From Rhizomicrobium sp. (lineage in GTDB: Bacteria; Pseudomonadota; Alphaproteobacteria; Micropepsales; Micropepsaceae): a stretch of 64,000 nucleotides of DNA. The position numbers and the translations under genes are program-made. The stretch covers positions 806,001 to 870,000 of the forward strand of contig JBBCGL010000001.1 of NCBI GenBank assembly GCA_037200385.1, read 5' to 3'. Positions 24,040-33,920 of this stretch are shown here, piece after piece. The notes under the pieces are model-generated. The model saw only the letters and a list, made by a program, of their open reading frames with translations, searched no databases and was not told where the DNA came from. How positions within the stretch are numbered: position 1 is the first letter of the stretch; every line of letters begins with the position of its first letter.

Positions 24040-25623
24040 ATGTCCCGGAACATCGACAGCATCATCGAGTGCAAGGGTGCGCTCATCCTCGGCGCCGGCA
24101 TCGCGGGGCTTTTCACCGCGCTCAAGCTCGCGCCCTTCCCCGTCACGGTCCTCGCCGGGACGCGGCCCGGCCTGTCCGGCTCCAGCGCCTGGGCGCAGGG
24201 CGGCATCGCCGCCGCGCTCGGGGCCGACGACAGCTGGCAGAACCATGCCGCCGACACGCTGACCGCCGGCGCCGGCCTTTGCGATCCCGCCATCGCCGCC
24301 CTCGTGGCGCGCGAGGCGCCGGAACGCATCGCAGACCTCGTCGCCTATGGCGCGCCATTCGACCGCAAGGCCGATCACACGCTGGCGCTCGGCCGCGAGG
24401 CGGCGCATTCCCACAACCGCATCGTCCATGTGCGCGGCGACCGCGCGGGCGCGGAGATCTCGCGCACGCTGGCCGAGCGCGCGCTGGCGACGCCGTCGAT
24501 CAGTCTGCGCGAGGGCTTCCACGCCATCGAACTCGCCTTCGAGGACGGCCGCGTCACCGGCCTCTTTGCCCGCACCGGCATCGGGGCGAACACCCGGCTC
24601 GTGCTGTTCCGCGCGCCTGCCATCGTGTTCGCGACCGGTGGCCTCGGCGCGTTGTATGCGGTGACCACGAATCCGCTCGAGTCGCGGGGCGAAGGTCTCG
24701 GCATGGCGGCCCGGGCGGGCGCGACCATCGCCGATCCCGAATTCGTGCAATTCCATCCGACCGCCATCGCCGTCGGACGCGATCCGGCGCCCCTGGCGAC
24801 CGAGGCTCTGCGCGGCGAAGGCGCGATCCTGGTCGACGAGAACGGCCGCCGCTTCATGCTGGACGTGCATGCGGACGCCGAGCTGGCGCCGCGCGACATC
24901 GTCGCCCGCGCCCTGCACCGCGAGCGCGCCGCGGGCCACGAGACATTCCTCGATTGCACCCAGGCGATCGGCGCGTCTTTCGCGCAGCGCTTCCCGACCG
25001 TCTACGAGGCCTGCCGGTCCGCCGGCATCGATCCCGCCACACAGCCGATCCCCGTCGCGCCGGCCGCGCACTATCACATGGGCGGCATCGCGAGCGACGA
25101 CCGCGGACGCTCGTCGCTGGACGGCCTTTGGGTCGTCGGGGAATGCGCCGCCACCGGCTTGCACGGCGCCAATCGCCTGGCCTCGAACTCTCTTCTGGAA
25201 GGTCTGGTCTTCGGCGCCCGCGCCGCGGACGACATCGCGGCGACGGTGACCGCGCGACCCGGCCGCGGCAACCCGCCGGCACCCGAGCGCTTCGCCTCGC
25301 CCGCTCCGCCGCATGTCCTGCGCGATGCAATGACGCGCCTCGTCGGATTGGAGCGCGATGCGGAAGGCCTGGTCGAAGCGCTCGCCGTGATCGGCCAGGT
25401 CGAGCGCGCCGGCGGCAATGAAGCAGCCTTGCTCAACATGACGGCGGCCGCCAAGCTCGTGACGGCGGCGGCGCTGGTTCGCCGCGAGAGCCGAGGCGGT
25501 CACTATCGCACGGATTACCCACAGGCCGCCCCGATCGCGCAACGCAGCTTCATGACGCTGGCCGATGCGGAAACCATTGCGCAATCCGCAAGGCCTGCCC
25601 AGGCCGAGCGCAGCACCGCGTGA
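24040..25623 (+). CDS. nadB: L-aspartate oxidase NadB
   Basis: 527 residues, usual for NadB, the flavoenzyme that oxidises L-aspartate to iminoaspartate for NadA. The FAD motif GAGIAG is at 18-23. Other features are [14 protein letters not shown], the fumarate-reductase-like catalytic segment [10 protein letters not shown], and [47 protein letters not shown] is also conserved. The ATG lies one base after the nadA stop, and the last four bases overlap nadC (GTGA), so all three genes form one operon. Product channelling between NadB and NadA is known for the pathway because iminoaspartate is unstable. Confidence 0.97.
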   Translation: MSRNIDSIIECKGALILGAGIAGLFTALKLAPFPVTVLAGTRPGLSGSSAWAQGGIAAALGADDSWQNHAADTLTAGAGLCDPAIAALVAREAPERIADLVAYGAPFDRKADHTLALGREAAHSHNRIVHVRGDRAGAEISRTLAERALATPSISLREGFHAIELAFEDGRVTGLFARTGIGANTRLVLFRAPAIVFATGGLGALYAVTTNPLESRGEGLGMAARAGATIADPEFVQFHPTAIAVGRDPAPLATEALRGEGAILVDENGRRFMLDVHADAELAPRDIVARALHRERAAGHETFLDCTQAIGASFAQRFPTVYEACRSAGIDPATQPIPVAPAAHYHMGGIASDDRGRSSLDGLWVVGECAATGLHGANRLASNSLLEGLVFGARAADDIAATVTARPGRGNPPAPERFASPAPPHVLRDAMTRLVGLERDAEGLVEALAVIGQVERAGGNEAALLNMTAAAKLVTAAALVRRESRGGHYRTDYPQAAPIAQRSFMTLADAETIAQSARPAQAERSTA

Positions 25624-26480
25624 CCGCCGCCCTGCCTTTCACCCGCCCACCGCATGCGCTGCTGCTCGAGCCGATCGTGCGCCACGCATTGGAGGAGGAT
25701 CTGGGCCGTGCCGGCGACATCACGAGCGAACTCACCATTCCGCTTGAGATATGCGCCGTGGCAAAGCTAGCTGCGCGAAAGCCCGGTACCATTGCCGGCC
25801 TCATCGCGGCCGAGAGCGCTTTCCGGCTCGCCGATCCGTCGCTGACCTTCACCGCGCTGGCGCCGGACGGCTCGACCGTCGCGGCCGGCACCGTCCTCGC
25901 CACCGTCGAAGGCCCAGCACGCGGCCTTCTCACCGGCGAGCGCGTCGCGCTCAATTTCGCCGGGCATCTCTCCGGCATCGCGACTGCGACCCGCGCCCTG
26001 GTCGATGCCGTCGAAGGCACACGGGCGCGCATCGTCTGCACCCGCAAGACCACGCCGGGCCTGCGTCTACTGGAGAAATACGCCGTGCGTTGCGGCGGCG
26101 GCTTCAACCACCGTTTCGGTCTCGACGATGCCGTGCTGATCAAGGACAACCATCTGGTCGCCGCGGGCGGGATCGGGCCCGCGATCGCGCGGGTGCGCGC
26201 CGGCCTTGGCCACATGGCGAAGATCGAACTCGAGGTCGACACGCTCGCCCAGCTCGAAGAGGCGCTGGCGCTGGGTGTGGATACCATCCTGCTGGACAAC
26301 ATGTCGCCGCAGACGCTGCGCCAGGCCGTTGCGCTGGCCAATGGACGCGCGACGCTCGAAGCGTCGGGCAACGTCACGCTGGCGACCGTGCGCGCCATCG
26401 CAGAGACCGGCGTCGACTACATCTCGGCCGGCAGCATCACCCATAGCGCGCCGAACCTCGACCTGGGGCTCGACTTCTAG
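25620..26480 (+). CDS. nadC: Nicotinate-nucleotide pyrophosphorylase NadC
   Basis: 286 residues with a GTG start overlapping the nadB stop. NadC converts quinolinate and PRPP to nicotinate mononucleotide and CO2, completing de novo synthesis of the pyridine ring. Family signatures seen are [15 protein letters not shown] near the N-terminus, [51 protein letters not shown] and a C-terminal [14 protein letters not shown] that closes the barrel. Length and motifs are complete. It is the last gene of nadABC; the SDR gene follows after a hairpin and may be read through. Confidence 0.97.
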   Translation: MTAALPFTRPPHALLLEPIVRHALEEDLGRAGDITSELTIPLEICAVAKLAARKPGTIAGLIAAESAFRLADPSLTFTALAPDGSTVAAGTVLATVEGPARGLLTGERVALNFAGHLSGIATATRALVDAVEGTRARIVCTRKTTPGLRLLEKYAVRCGGGFNHRFGLDDAVLIKDNHLVAAGGIGPAIARVRAGLGHMAKIELEVDTLAQLEEALALGVDTILLDNMSPQTLRQAVALANGRATLEASGNVTLATVRAIAETGVDYISAGSITHSAPNLDLGLDF

Positions 26481-26484
26481 TTAA

Positions 26485-26512
26485 GTGCGCTCCGGAAAAA
26501 CCGGAGACGCAC
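26485..26512 (+). promoter_or_regulatory. Hairpin burying the SD of the SDR gene
   Basis: GTGCG-CTCCGG (26485-26495), loop AAAAA, then CCGGAG-A-CGCAC (26501-26512) form an 11-bp stem with one bulged A. It ends on the base before the ATG at 26513. The only Shine-Dalgarno candidate, GGAG at 26503-26506, is inside the stem. There is no U-tract, so it is not a terminator. The structure could lower translation or respond to temperature or an RNA-binding factor. Confidence 0.55.
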
Positions 26513-27283
26513 ATGGACCTTCATCTCAAGGGCAAGAACGCCGTCATCCTCGGCGGCACGCGCGGCATCGGGCGCGCCATCGCCGACACGCTGGCGGCGG
26601 AAGGCGCCAATGTCGCGCTCTGCGCCCGCAACGCCGATCAGGTGAAGGACGCCGTCGCCGCGTTGAAGGACAAGGGCGTGAAGGCCACCGGCGCCTCCGT
26701 CGACATCATGGACGGCGCGGCGCTCAAGACCTGGATCGCGGCCGCGGGCGGCGAGCTCGGCGGCATCGACATCCTGATCTCCAATGCCGGCGCGATGGCG
26801 CAGGGCGGCGATCCCGCGTCCTGGGAGCAGAACTTCAAGCTCGACGTGCTGGGCATGGTCAACGCCTTCGACGCCGCCAAGCCTTTCCTCGAGACAGCGG
26901 CCGAGAGGCATGGCGACGCCTCCTTCACCATCATCTCCTCGGTGTCGGCGGCCGAGAGCGATGGCCCCAGCTCGTATGGGCCGATCAAGGCGACGCTGAT
27001 CCACTACGCCAAGGGCCTCGCGCGGCACTATGCCAAGAAGCATATCCGCGCCAATGTCGTGTCGCCGGGCACGGTCTATTTCGAGGGCGGCGTATGGAAC
27101 ATGATCGAGAAGAACATGCCGGCGGTCTACAAGGGCGCGATGGAGCGCAATCCCACCGGCCGTATGGCGACGCCGCAGGATATCGCGAACGCCACGGTTT
27201 TTCTCGCCAGCCCCGCTTCGTCCTTCACCACCGGCGTCAACCTGCTGGTCGACGGCGCGATCAGCCGGCGGGTGAATTTCTAG
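26513..27283 (+). CDS. Short-chain dehydrogenase/reductase
   Basis: 256 residues, a classical SDR. The cofactor motif GGTRGIG lies at about 14-20, then the NAD(P)-binding ARNADQ region and the NAG motif (SNAGAMAQGG). The catalytic Ser in SSVSAAE, Tyr155 and Lys159 (SYGPIKAT) are in place, with a C-terminal GVNLLVDGAISRRVNF. The ARN after the second strand suggests NADP(H) use. The substrate is unknown; the fold also covers 3-oxoacyl-ACP reductase-like enzymes. It lies 32 bases after nadC, behind a hairpin that occludes its ribosome site, and is followed by a strong intrinsic terminator. Confidence 0.88.
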   Translation: MDLHLKGKNAVILGGTRGIGRAIADTLAAEGANVALCARNADQVKDAVAALKDKGVKATGASVDIMDGAALKTWIAAAGGELGGIDILISNAGAMAQGGDPASWEQNFKLDVLGMVNAFDAAKPFLETAAERHGDASFTIISSVSAAESDGPSSYGPIKATLIHYAKGLARHYAKKHIRANVVSPGTVYFEGGVWNMIEKNMPAVYKGAMERNPTGRMATPQDIANATVFLASPASSFTTGVNLLVDGAISRRVNF

Positions 27284-27305
27284 GAACGCGGAACCTGCAA
27301 GCACA

Positions 27306-27344
27306 AACGCCGGAGCGTTATGCGCGCTCCGGCGTTTTCTTTTC
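27306..27344 (+). terminator. Intrinsic terminator after the nad-SDR transcript
   Basis: AACGCCGGAGCG (27306-27317) and CGCTCCGGCGTT (27325-27336) are perfect 12-bp arms around a seven-base loop, followed by TTCTTTT. It lies 22 bases after the SDR stop and would end the plus-strand transcript before the convergent cell-wall hydrolase gene. Confidence 0.88.
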
Positions 27345-27358
27345 AGATGGTTGTTATG

Positions 27359-28003
27359 TCAAGCGCCGTTGGTCCGGGCATGGCCACGACGGTAAAAGAC
27401 GTGGTTGCCGATCTGGACCGTGCGGACATAGCCGGGCCATTGCGGCTGCACCGCCGAAGTGTGGAACGCCACGGCACCGTCGGTGGAATTGGCGAGCTGC
27501 TCCTCATTGACCATGATGCGAGCGGCAAGCGCCTGCGCTTCGCGCCACGGGCCGGGTTCGCGGTTCGCTTCGCGCGCCCCATCGCAGGCGAAGGAGAATT
27601 GGCAGGAGCCGGTCGCTACGCCCTCATAGACCACGGCGCAGATCGAATGACCGAAATTGCCGGTGTGCATGCGGCGGTAGACGACCTCGGCGACGGCCTT
27701 CTGGCCTTCCTCGCTCTCCCCTCGCGCCTCGTAATACATGACCTCGGCAAGGCATTTGTGCTCCTGCAGGAGCTTGGCCAGTACCGTGTTGGTGCCGGCG
27801 CCGCGCATCGCGATGGCGGCGGGGATGGCCGGGGCCTGGACAACCTTCACCACCGGCTTCTCGACCGCGATGACGCGGATTTCCTCCGTATGCGGACGAT
27901 CGTTCAGCGAAGCGCCGACCGCCGCACTCGCGGTGGCGAGCACGATGGCGAGCGCGCCGACGAGTACGCGATCGGATCGCGACAAGGCATCTCTGGTTTT
28001 CAT
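27359..28003 (-). CDS. SleB-like cell wall hydrolase
   Basis: 214 residues from ATG 28003; the frame is open upstream, but this start gives a basic leader (MKTRDALSRSDRVLV) and one hydrophobic helix at about 14-30, a signal anchor or signal peptide. A C-terminal Hydrolase_2 (SleB) domain spans about 75-205: CLAEVMYYEARGESEEGQKA with the catalytic Glu of YYEARGE, VVYRRMHTGNFGHSIC, and CQFSFACDG. SleB-domain enzymes are lytic transglycosylases or related muramidases acting on peptidoglycan in the periplasm. It follows ppdK on the same strand after 201 bases with no obvious gene or structure. No clear ribosome site precedes the ATG. Confidence 0.88.
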   Translation of the reverse strand: MKTRDALSRSDRVLVGALAIVLATASAAVGASLNDRPHTEEIRVIAVEKPVVKVVQAPAIPAAIAMRGAGTNTVLAKLLQEHKCLAEVMYYEARGESEEGQKAVAEVVYRRMHTGNFGHSICAVVYEGVATGSCQFSFACDGAREANREPGPWREAQALAARIMVNEEQLANSTDGAVAFHTSAVQPQWPGYVRTVQIGNHVFYRRGHARTNGA

Positions 28004-28204
28004 GATCTTCGGACTCTCTAGCTCTTTCGGATTTCGTTCACGCAAAAATAAAAACCGAACAGCCCCCGCCCTGCTTTGATAAAAGTGGATCGGGCTTGTG
28101 CCCTCGAAAAGCCGAATCGTCAAATAAAATTTTCATATTCGTGACACAGCGTCATTTGACGCCGGAAAATCCAGCGTTTCCCTGCATCGTCCGTAGGCGG
28201 ATCA

Positions 28205-30877
28205 CTACTCGTCGTTGCGTCTCATCAACGCCGCCTGGGCGGCGGCAAGCCGCGCGACGGGCACGCGGAACGGCGAGCACGACACGTAATCGAGTCCCGC
28301 TTCGTGACAAAAACGGATCGAGTCGGGGTCGCCGCCATGCTCTCCGCAGATGCCGAGCTTGAGATCGGGACGCGCCGAGCGGCCGCGCTCGGCCGCGATC
28401 CGCACCAGTTCGCCGACACCGTCGACGTCGATGGTGACGAACGGATCGCGCGCGATCACGCCCTTGTTGAGGTAGTCCGTGAGGAACATCCCGGCGTCGT
28501 CGCGGCTGATCCCGATGGTGGTCTGGGTCAGATCGTTGGTCCCGAAGGAGAAGAACTCGGCGGTCTGGGCGATCTCCTTCGCGCGCAAGGCCGCACGCGG
28601 CAGTTCGATCATCGTGCCGACGAGATAGTGCGGCAGCCTGCCCCGCTCCAGCTTCACCGCCGCCGCCACGACGTCGATGCGCTCCTTGATGCGGTCGAGT
28701 TCGCTCTTGAATCCCACCAGCGGCACCATGATCTCGAGCTGCACCGCCTTGCCGCCGGCGGCCTCGACGTCCAGCGCCGCCTCGAGCATGGCGCGGACCT
28801 GCATCTCGTAGATCTCGGGATAGGTGATGCCGAGCCGCACGCCGCGATGGCCGAGCATCGGGTTCGATTCGTGCAGCGCGATGGCGCGGGCGCGCAATTT
28901 GGCCGGGTCGCTGCCGGCGGCGCGCGCCACTTCCGCGATCTCCTCTTCCTTCTGCGGCAGGAACTCGTGCAGCGGCGGATCGAGCAGGCGGATAGTGACC
29001 GGCAGGCCCTCCATCGCCTGGAAGATTCCCTCGAAATCGCCGCGCTGCATCGGCAAGAGGCGGGCCAGCGCCGCCTCGCGGTCCGCCTTGGCGTCGGCCA
29101 GGATCATCTGGCGCACCGCGATGATGCGATCGGCCTCGAAGAACATGTGCTCGGTGCGGCACAGCCCGATGCCTTCCGCCCCGAATTTGCGCGCCACGCT
29201 CGCATCGCCGGGCGTGTCCGCATTGGTGCGGACCTTCAGTGTACGGATCGAATCGGCCCAACCCATCAGGATGCCGAAATCGCCGGTCAGCTCCGGCTGG
29301 CGCAGCTCGACGCGGCCCTTGAAGACGCAGCCGCTGGCGCCGTCGATGGTGATGATGTCGCCGCGCCGGATCGTGTGGCTGCCGCACACCATCACGCCGT
29401 TCGCGACGTCGATCTTGATCGATCCGGCGCCCGAGACGCAGGGCCGTCCCATGCCCCGCGCCACCACCGCGGCGTGGCTGGTCATGCCGCCGCGCGCCGT
29501 GAGGATGCCGCGCGCCGCGTGCATGCCGTGGATATCCTCCGGGCTCGTCTCGGTGCGCACCAGGATCACGTCGCGGCGGTCCGCCGCGAGCTTCTCCGCT
29601 TCGTCGGCGGTGAACGCCACCTCGCCGGTCGCCGCGCCCGGCGACGCCGCGAGGCCGATCGCGATCTGCTCCTTGGGCGAATTGGGATCGAGCGTCGGAT
29701 GCAGCAGCTGGTCGAGCGCCGCCGGATCGACCCGGCCCACCGCCTCGCGCCGGTCGATCAGCCCTTCATGCTCCATGTCGACCGCGGCCTTCAGCGCCGC
29801 TTCCGCCGTGCGCTTGCCGCTGCGGGTCTGCAGCATGAAGAGCTTGCCTTCCTGCACCGTGAATTCGAGATCCTGCATGTCGCGATAGTGCGCCTCGAGC
29901 CGGTCGCAGATCGCCTTGAGCTCGGCGAACGCCTTGGGCATCGCCTCTTCCATCGAAGGCTTCTTGGCGCCCTGCCGCTCGCGCACGATCTTGCTGATCG
30001 CCTGCGGCGTGCGGATGCCCGCGACGACGTCCTCGCCCTGCGCGTTGATCAGGAACTCGCCATAGAGGATCTTCTCGCCGGTCGACGGATCGCGCGTGAA
30101 GGCGACGCCTGTGGCAGAGGTCTCGCCGCGATTGCCGAACACCATCGCCTGCACGGTCACTGCGGTGCCCCAATCCTCCGGGATGTTGTGGATGCGGCGA
30201 TAGGTATTGGCGCGCGGACTGCGCCAGGAGCCGAACACCGCGCCGATCGCGCCCCAGAGCTGCTCGTGCACGTCTTCGGGAAATGGCTTGCCGAGTTCCT
30301 TGGCGACCTGCGCCTTGAACAGTTCGGCGATCTTCTTGAGATCGGCTGCCGTCAGCTCGGTGTCGAGCTCATAGCCTTTGTCCGCCTTCTGGCTGTCGAG
30401 GATCTCCTCGAACATCGCATGTTCGACGCCGAGCACGACGTCGGAATACATCTGGATGAAACGGCGATAGGAATCGTAGGCAAAGCGGGCATCGCCGGTG
30501 ATCCTGGCGAGGCCTTCGGTGGTCTCGGCGTTGAGCCCGAGATTGAGCACGGTGTCCATCATGCCGGGCATCGAGACCCGGGCGCCCGAGCGGACCGAGA
30601 CCAGCAGCGGCCGCGCCGGATCGCCCAGCCGGCCGTCCGCCAGCTCGCCGATCCGCTCCAGCGCCGCCGCGACGGCCGACTTCAGGTCTGCCGGATAGGC
30701 TTCGCCGTTCGCGTAATAATGGGTGCAGACCTCGGTCGTGATCGAGAAGCCCGGCGGGACCGGCAGGCCCAGATTGCTCATCTCGGCCAGGTTGGCGCCC
30801 TTGCCGCCCAGCAGGTTCTTCATCCCCGCCTCGCCCTCGGCCGAACCGTTCCCGAACGAATAGACCCACTGTGTCAT
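28205..30877 (-). CDS. ppdK: Pyruvate phosphate dikinase
   Basis: 890 residues from ATG 30877, with GGAAACG upstream; the longer frame has an implausible leader. PPDK interconverts pyruvate, ATP and phosphate with PEP, AMP and pyrophosphate, in gluconeogenesis or glycolysis. The N-terminal ATP-grasp domain opens with MTQWVYSFGNGSAEGEAG and KNLLGGKGANLAEM. The swivelling phospho-His domain has His468 in GGMTSHAAVVARGMG. The C-terminal PEP barrel carries FGTNDLTQTT and the catalytic Cys844 in CGEHGGDPDS. A separate ppdK regulatory kinase gene is not in the window. Divergent from the MAPEG gene. Confidence 0.97.
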   Translation of the reverse strand: MTQWVYSFGNGSAEGEAGMKNLLGGKGANLAEMSNLGLPVPPGFSITTEVCTHYYANGEAYPADLKSAVAAALERIGELADGRLGDPARPLLVSVRSGARVSMPGMMDTVLNLGLNAETTEGLARITGDARFAYDSYRRFIQMYSDVVLGVEHAMFEEILDSQKADKGYELDTELTAADLKKIAELFKAQVAKELGKPFPEDVHEQLWGAIGAVFGSWRSPRANTYRRIHNIPEDWGTAVTVQAMVFGNRGETSATGVAFTRDPSTGEKILYGEFLINAQGEDVVAGIRTPQAISKIVRERQGAKKPSMEEAMPKAFAELKAICDRLEAHYRDMQDLEFTVQEGKLFMLQTRSGKRTAEAALKAAVDMEHEGLIDRREAVGRVDPAALDQLLHPTLDPNSPKEQIAIGLAASPGAATGEVAFTADEAEKLAADRRDVILVRTETSPEDIHGMHAARGILTARGGMTSHAAVVARGMGRPCVSGAGSIKIDVANGVMVCGSHTIRRGDIITIDGASGCVFKGRVELRQPELTGDFGILMGWADSIRTLKVRTNADTPGDASVARKFGAEGIGLCRTEHMFFEADRIIAVRQMILADAKADREAALARLLPMQRGDFEGIFQAMEGLPVTIRLLDPPLHEFLPQKEEEIAEVARAAGSDPAKLRARAIALHESNPMLGHRGVRLGITYPEIYEMQVRAMLEAALDVEAAGGKAVQLEIMVPLVGFKSELDRIKERIDVVAAAVKLERGRLPHYLVGTMIELPRAALRAKEIAQTAEFFSFGTNDLTQTTIGISRDDAGMFLTDYLNKGVIARDPFVTIDVDGVGELVRIAAERGRSARPDLKLGICGEHGGDPDSIRFCHEAGLDYVSCSPFRVPVARLAAAQAALMRRNDE

Positions 30878-31035
30878 GATCGTTTCCACGCAAAATGCCA
30901 TGGTCCGCGATGGGCCATGTGTTGATCGCAGCACGCCGCGGCATCCTATATAGGACCGTCGCGGGTATCGCCCCATCTTAGAGAAAGCGCCATTGTGCGC
31001 TAACCTTTTAGCGTCGCACCCACGAAAGATTCGCC

Positions 31036-31437
31036 ATGAACCAGGCCGCCATTTTCGCCCCCATGGGCTTGCTCGCCGGCATCACGTTTTTCGTCCTGCT
31101 GTTCGTGCCCGCGCAGCGCTTCGCACGGCGCGGCCGTTCGGAGACCCAGAACAACGCGACCGGCGACATCCCGGGCGGCTCGCACAATCCGAATTTCGCC
31201 GACCTGCTCGAAATGCCGGTGCTGTTCTATGTGATATGCCTCATGGCGATCGTCGCGACGCGAGTGGATACGACGCTGCTCTGGCTCGCCTGGGCCTATG
31301 TCGTGCTGCGGGCGCTGCACAGCGCCGTGCACCTGACCTATGACAGCCCGGTCCACCGCGCCGCGCTGTTCGCCCTGTCGAACTTCGCGGTACTGGCGAT
31401 GTGGGTCTTCTTCTTCCTGCCACCGGGCGGAATCTGA
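31036..31437 (+). CDS. MAPEG family membrane protein
   Basis: 133 residues with four hydrophobic helices (about 5-27, 58-78, 82-100 and 110-130). The diagnostic segment FADLLEMPVLFYVICLM and the later RALHSAVHLTYDSPVHR match bacterial MAPEG proteins (membrane-associated proteins in eicosanoid and glutathione metabolism). Eukaryotic members use glutathione; the bacterial substrate is unknown. The protein is inserted in the inner membrane. The ATG at 31036 follows GAAAGATT, a weak ribosome site. It is 93 bases ahead of the DUF4242 gene on the same strand. Confidence 0.88.
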   Translation: MNQAAIFAPMGLLAGITFFVLLFVPAQRFARRGRSETQNNATGDIPGGSHNPNFADLLEMPVLFYVICLMAIVATRVDTTLLWLAWAYVVLRALHSAVHLTYDSPVHRAALFALSNFAVLAMWVFFFLPPGGI

Positions 31438-31530
31438 ACCGGCTGACCGGCAAAGTTCCGGCGTCCACGGCTTGACCGTTCGCGCGGAGGTTCCTAGCCT
31501 TCGGCGTGCCCAGGAGGAGGGATACATCCC

Positions 31531-31818
31531 ATGACCTTGCGCAAATACATCATCGAACGCGACATCCCCGCCGTCGGCTCCTTCGAGCGCGAGCAATTGA
31601 AGGCGGCTGCCGCGAAGTCGAACGAAGCGCTGGCCCAGCTCGCGCCCGATATCCAGTGGCAGGAGAGCTTCGTGGCGGCGGACAAGACCTTCTGTGTCTA
31701 TCTGGCGAAGGACGAGGCCACGATCCGCAAGCACGCCGAGATCAGCGGCTTCCCCGCGACCAAGATCACCGAAGTCCGCAAGATGATCGATCCGACGACG
31801 GAGAAGGACGGGGCGTGA
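31531..31818 (+). CDS. DUF4242 domain protein
   Basis: 95 residues, a single small ferredoxin-like alpha/beta domain: MTLRKYIIERDIPAVGSFER, a helical segment, then WQESFVAADKTFCVYLAKDE and HAEISGFPATKITEVRKM. These match DUF4242, which includes nickel-binding SCO4226-like proteins; metal binding here is not shown. AGGAGG lies upstream at a rather long distance. The C-terminal end abuts a perfect palindrome that also covers the glyS stop. No catalytic role is proposed. Confidence 0.85.
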   Translation: MTLRKYIIERDIPAVGSFEREQLKAAAAKSNEALAQLAPDIQWQESFVAADKTFCVYLAKDEATIRKHAEISGFPATKITEVRKMIDPTTEKDGA

Positions 31819-31822
31819 TCCA

Positions 31823-31848
31823 ACTTTCCTCCCCCGGGGGAGGAAAGT
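31823..31848. repeat. Perfect 26-base palindrome between convergent genes
   Basis: ACTTTCCTCCCCC at 31823-31835 is directly followed by its exact reverse complement. It sits five bases after the DUF4242 stop and touches the glyS stop codon. The CTCCCC core links it to the other repeats. It has no U-tract; a bidirectional end structure is the likely role. Confidence 0.75.
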
Positions 31849-33917
31849 CATCCCTCGATCTTCGAGAAATCCGCCACCTGGTGCAGAGTCGCGCGCAGCG
31901 CGCCCAGCAGGTTGAGCCGGTTCGCCCGCACCGCGCGGTCGTCGGCGTTGACCTTCACCTTTTCGAAAAACGCGTCGACCGGAGTGCGCAGTCCCGCCAT
32001 CACCGTCATGGCCACGGCAAAAGCCTCGGTCTCCAGCGACGGCGCAATTGCCACCTGTGTCAATCCGAGCGTGTCCGCCAAGACCTTCTCGGCCGGTTCG
32101 CTCAGCAAAGCGAAATCGAACGCGCCGTCAAACACTACGCCGTCTTTCTTCTCTTCCGCCTTGAGGATATTCGTGGCGCGTTTGTAGCCTGCGAGCAGAT
32201 TCGCGCCGTCGTCCGTCTTTAGGAATGCCTGCAGCGCCTCGACCCGCGAGACGATCCGCACCAGTTCATCCTCATTACCGAGCGAAAACACGGCGTCGAT
32301 CAAATCATGCCGCATGCCCTTGGCGCGCTGGACGACCTTCAGGCGCTCGGCGAAGAACGTGACCAAGTCCGAAATTACGGCTTCGTCCCCATCGCCATAT
32401 CCTTGTGCGGCCCAGCCGCACAGCTCATTGAGCGAAAACCGCAAATCCTTTTCGAGCAAGATGCGGATCACGCCCAACGCGGCGCGTCTCAACGCATAGG
32501 GATCGCCCGATCCGGTTGGACGTTCGCCATTCGCGAACATTCCATAGAGCGTATCCAACTTGTCGGACAATGCGACGGCCCAGGAGACGCGCGAGACAGG
32601 CACGATGTCGCTCGGTCCAACGGGCTTGTAGTGATCGCGAATGGCGTCGGCGACGTCCGCATCCTCATGATCGTGGAGGGCATAGTAACGCCCCATTGTG
32701 CCTTGCAGCTCCGGGAATTCGCCGACGACGCCGGTGGTGAGATCGGCCTTTGCAAGTCGTGCCGCGCGGCCGGCATTTTCGGCGATGTCGCCGCCGATCT
32801 GCGCACCGATCTTTCTCGCCAGCGCCTCGATCCGCTCCACCCGCTCAAGCTGCGTCCCAAGCTTGGCGTGGAACACGATGTCGCCCAGCGCCGCTACTCG
32901 ATCCGCGAGCTTCACCTTGCGGTCCTGGTCCCAGAAGAACTTCGCATCCGACAGCCGCGCGCGCAGCACGCGCTCGTTGCCGGCGATGATCTGCTTGCCG
33001 CCGTCCTCGGCGACCATGTTCGCGACCAGCGCGAAACGGTTCGCCATCTTTCCGGTGGCCGGATCGCGCAGCGCGAAATATTTCTGATGCACCCGCATCG
33101 TGGTCTGGAGGATCTCCGCCGGCACGTCCATGAACTGGTTCTCGATCGTGCCGAGCAGCACCACCGGCCATTCCGCGAGGCCCGCGACCTCGTTCAGCAG
33201 CCCCTCGTCCGGGATCATCTCCAGCCCATGGATGAACGCCGCCTGCTTGACCGCTTCGAAGATGATCGCCTTGCGCTCTTCCGCGTCGAGGATCACATGC
33301 GCGGCGCGCAGCTTGGCGACATAGTCGTCGAAGCGCTTGGCCGCGATCACGCCGCTCGACAGGAAACGATGGCCGCGCGTCGTGACGTCCGCGGTCACGC
33401 CCGCGAAGGCGAACTCTACGACCTCGCCATCCAGCGTGCACAGGATCGAATGCAGCGGCCGCACCCAGCGGACCGGTGCGTTGGTCGCCTGCGGCCAGCG
33501 CATCGATTTGGGCCAAGGCAGCTTGGCCAGAACGTCGGGCAGGAACTCCGCGATGACATCCGCCGTGGCGCGGCCCTTGAGGCCGATCACCGCGACATAG
33601 AACGGCCCCTTGCCGTCGTCGCGCTGCTCGCAATCCGCCAGCGTGACGCCGGCCGAGCGCAGGAAGCCCTCGATCGCCTTGGCCGGCGCGTTGACCCGCG
33701 GGCCCTTCTTCTCTTCCGAGACGTCCGGCTGCTTGGCCGGCAGGCCGCTCACTGCCAGCGTCAGCCGGCGCGGTCCCGCGAAGGCCTTGGCGCCTTCGAA
33801 CAGCAGCCCGCGGTCCGCCAGCGCGCCGACGACCAACCGTTCGAGGTCCTTGGCCGCCTGCGCCTGCATGCGCGCGGGGATTTCTTCGCTGAACAGTTCG
33901 AGGAGGAGATCAGACAT
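31848..33917 (-). CDS. glyS: Glycine--tRNA ligase beta subunit
   Basis: 689 residues, the standard size for GlyS of the bacterial alpha2beta2 enzyme. The start MSDLLLELFSEEIPARMQAQAAKDLE is diagnostic. Internal family blocks include VRWVRPLHSILCTLDGEVVEF, FLSSGVIAAKRFDD and HQKYFALRD. Others are AKADLTTGVVGEFPELQGTMGRYYA and DKLDTLYGMFANGERPTGSGDPYALRRAA. A C-terminal anticodon-binding domain (VFFEKVKVNADDRAVRANRLNLL) follows. The beta subunit contacts the tRNA anticodon and HD-like fold region. It starts three bases after the glyQ stop; the two form an operon. Confidence 0.97.
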   Translation of the reverse strand: MSDLLLELFSEEIPARMQAQAAKDLERLVVGALADRGLLFEGAKAFAGPRRLTLAVSGLPAKQPDVSEEKKGPRVNAPAKAIEGFLRSAGVTLADCEQRDDGKGPFYVAVIGLKGRATADVIAEFLPDVLAKLPWPKSMRWPQATNAPVRWVRPLHSILCTLDGEVVEFAFAGVTADVTTRGHRFLSSGVIAAKRFDDYVAKLRAAHVILDAEERKAIIFEAVKQAAFIHGLEMIPDEGLLNEVAGLAEWPVVLLGTIENQFMDVPAEILQTTMRVHQKYFALRDPATGKMANRFALVANMVAEDGGKQIIAGNERVLRARLSDAKFFWDQDRKVKLADRVAALGDIVFHAKLGTQLERVERIEALARKIGAQIGGDIAENAGRAARLAKADLTTGVVGEFPELQGTMGRYYALHDHEDADVADAIRDHYKPVGPSDIVPVSRVSWAVALSDKLDTLYGMFANGERPTGSGDPYALRRAALGVIRILLEKDLRFSLNELCGWAAQGYGDGDEAVISDLVTFFAERLKVVQRAKGMRHDLIDAVFSLGNEDELVRIVSRVEALQAFLKTDDGANLLAGYKRATNILKAEEKKDGVVFDGAFDFALLSEPAEKVLADTLGLTQVAIAPSLETEAFAVAMTVMAGLRTPVDAFFEKVKVNADDRAVRANRLNLLGALRATLHQVADFSKIEG

Positions 33918-33920
33918 GGG

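Noticed and set aside
28304-30925. An 873-codon frame antisense to ppdK
   Set aside because: ppdK has complete catalytic motifs; the antisense product shows only mirrored composition.
31823-31848. Rho-independent terminator for DUF4242 or glyS
   Set aside because: The palindrome is perfect, but neither side has a T-tract; classed as a repeat.
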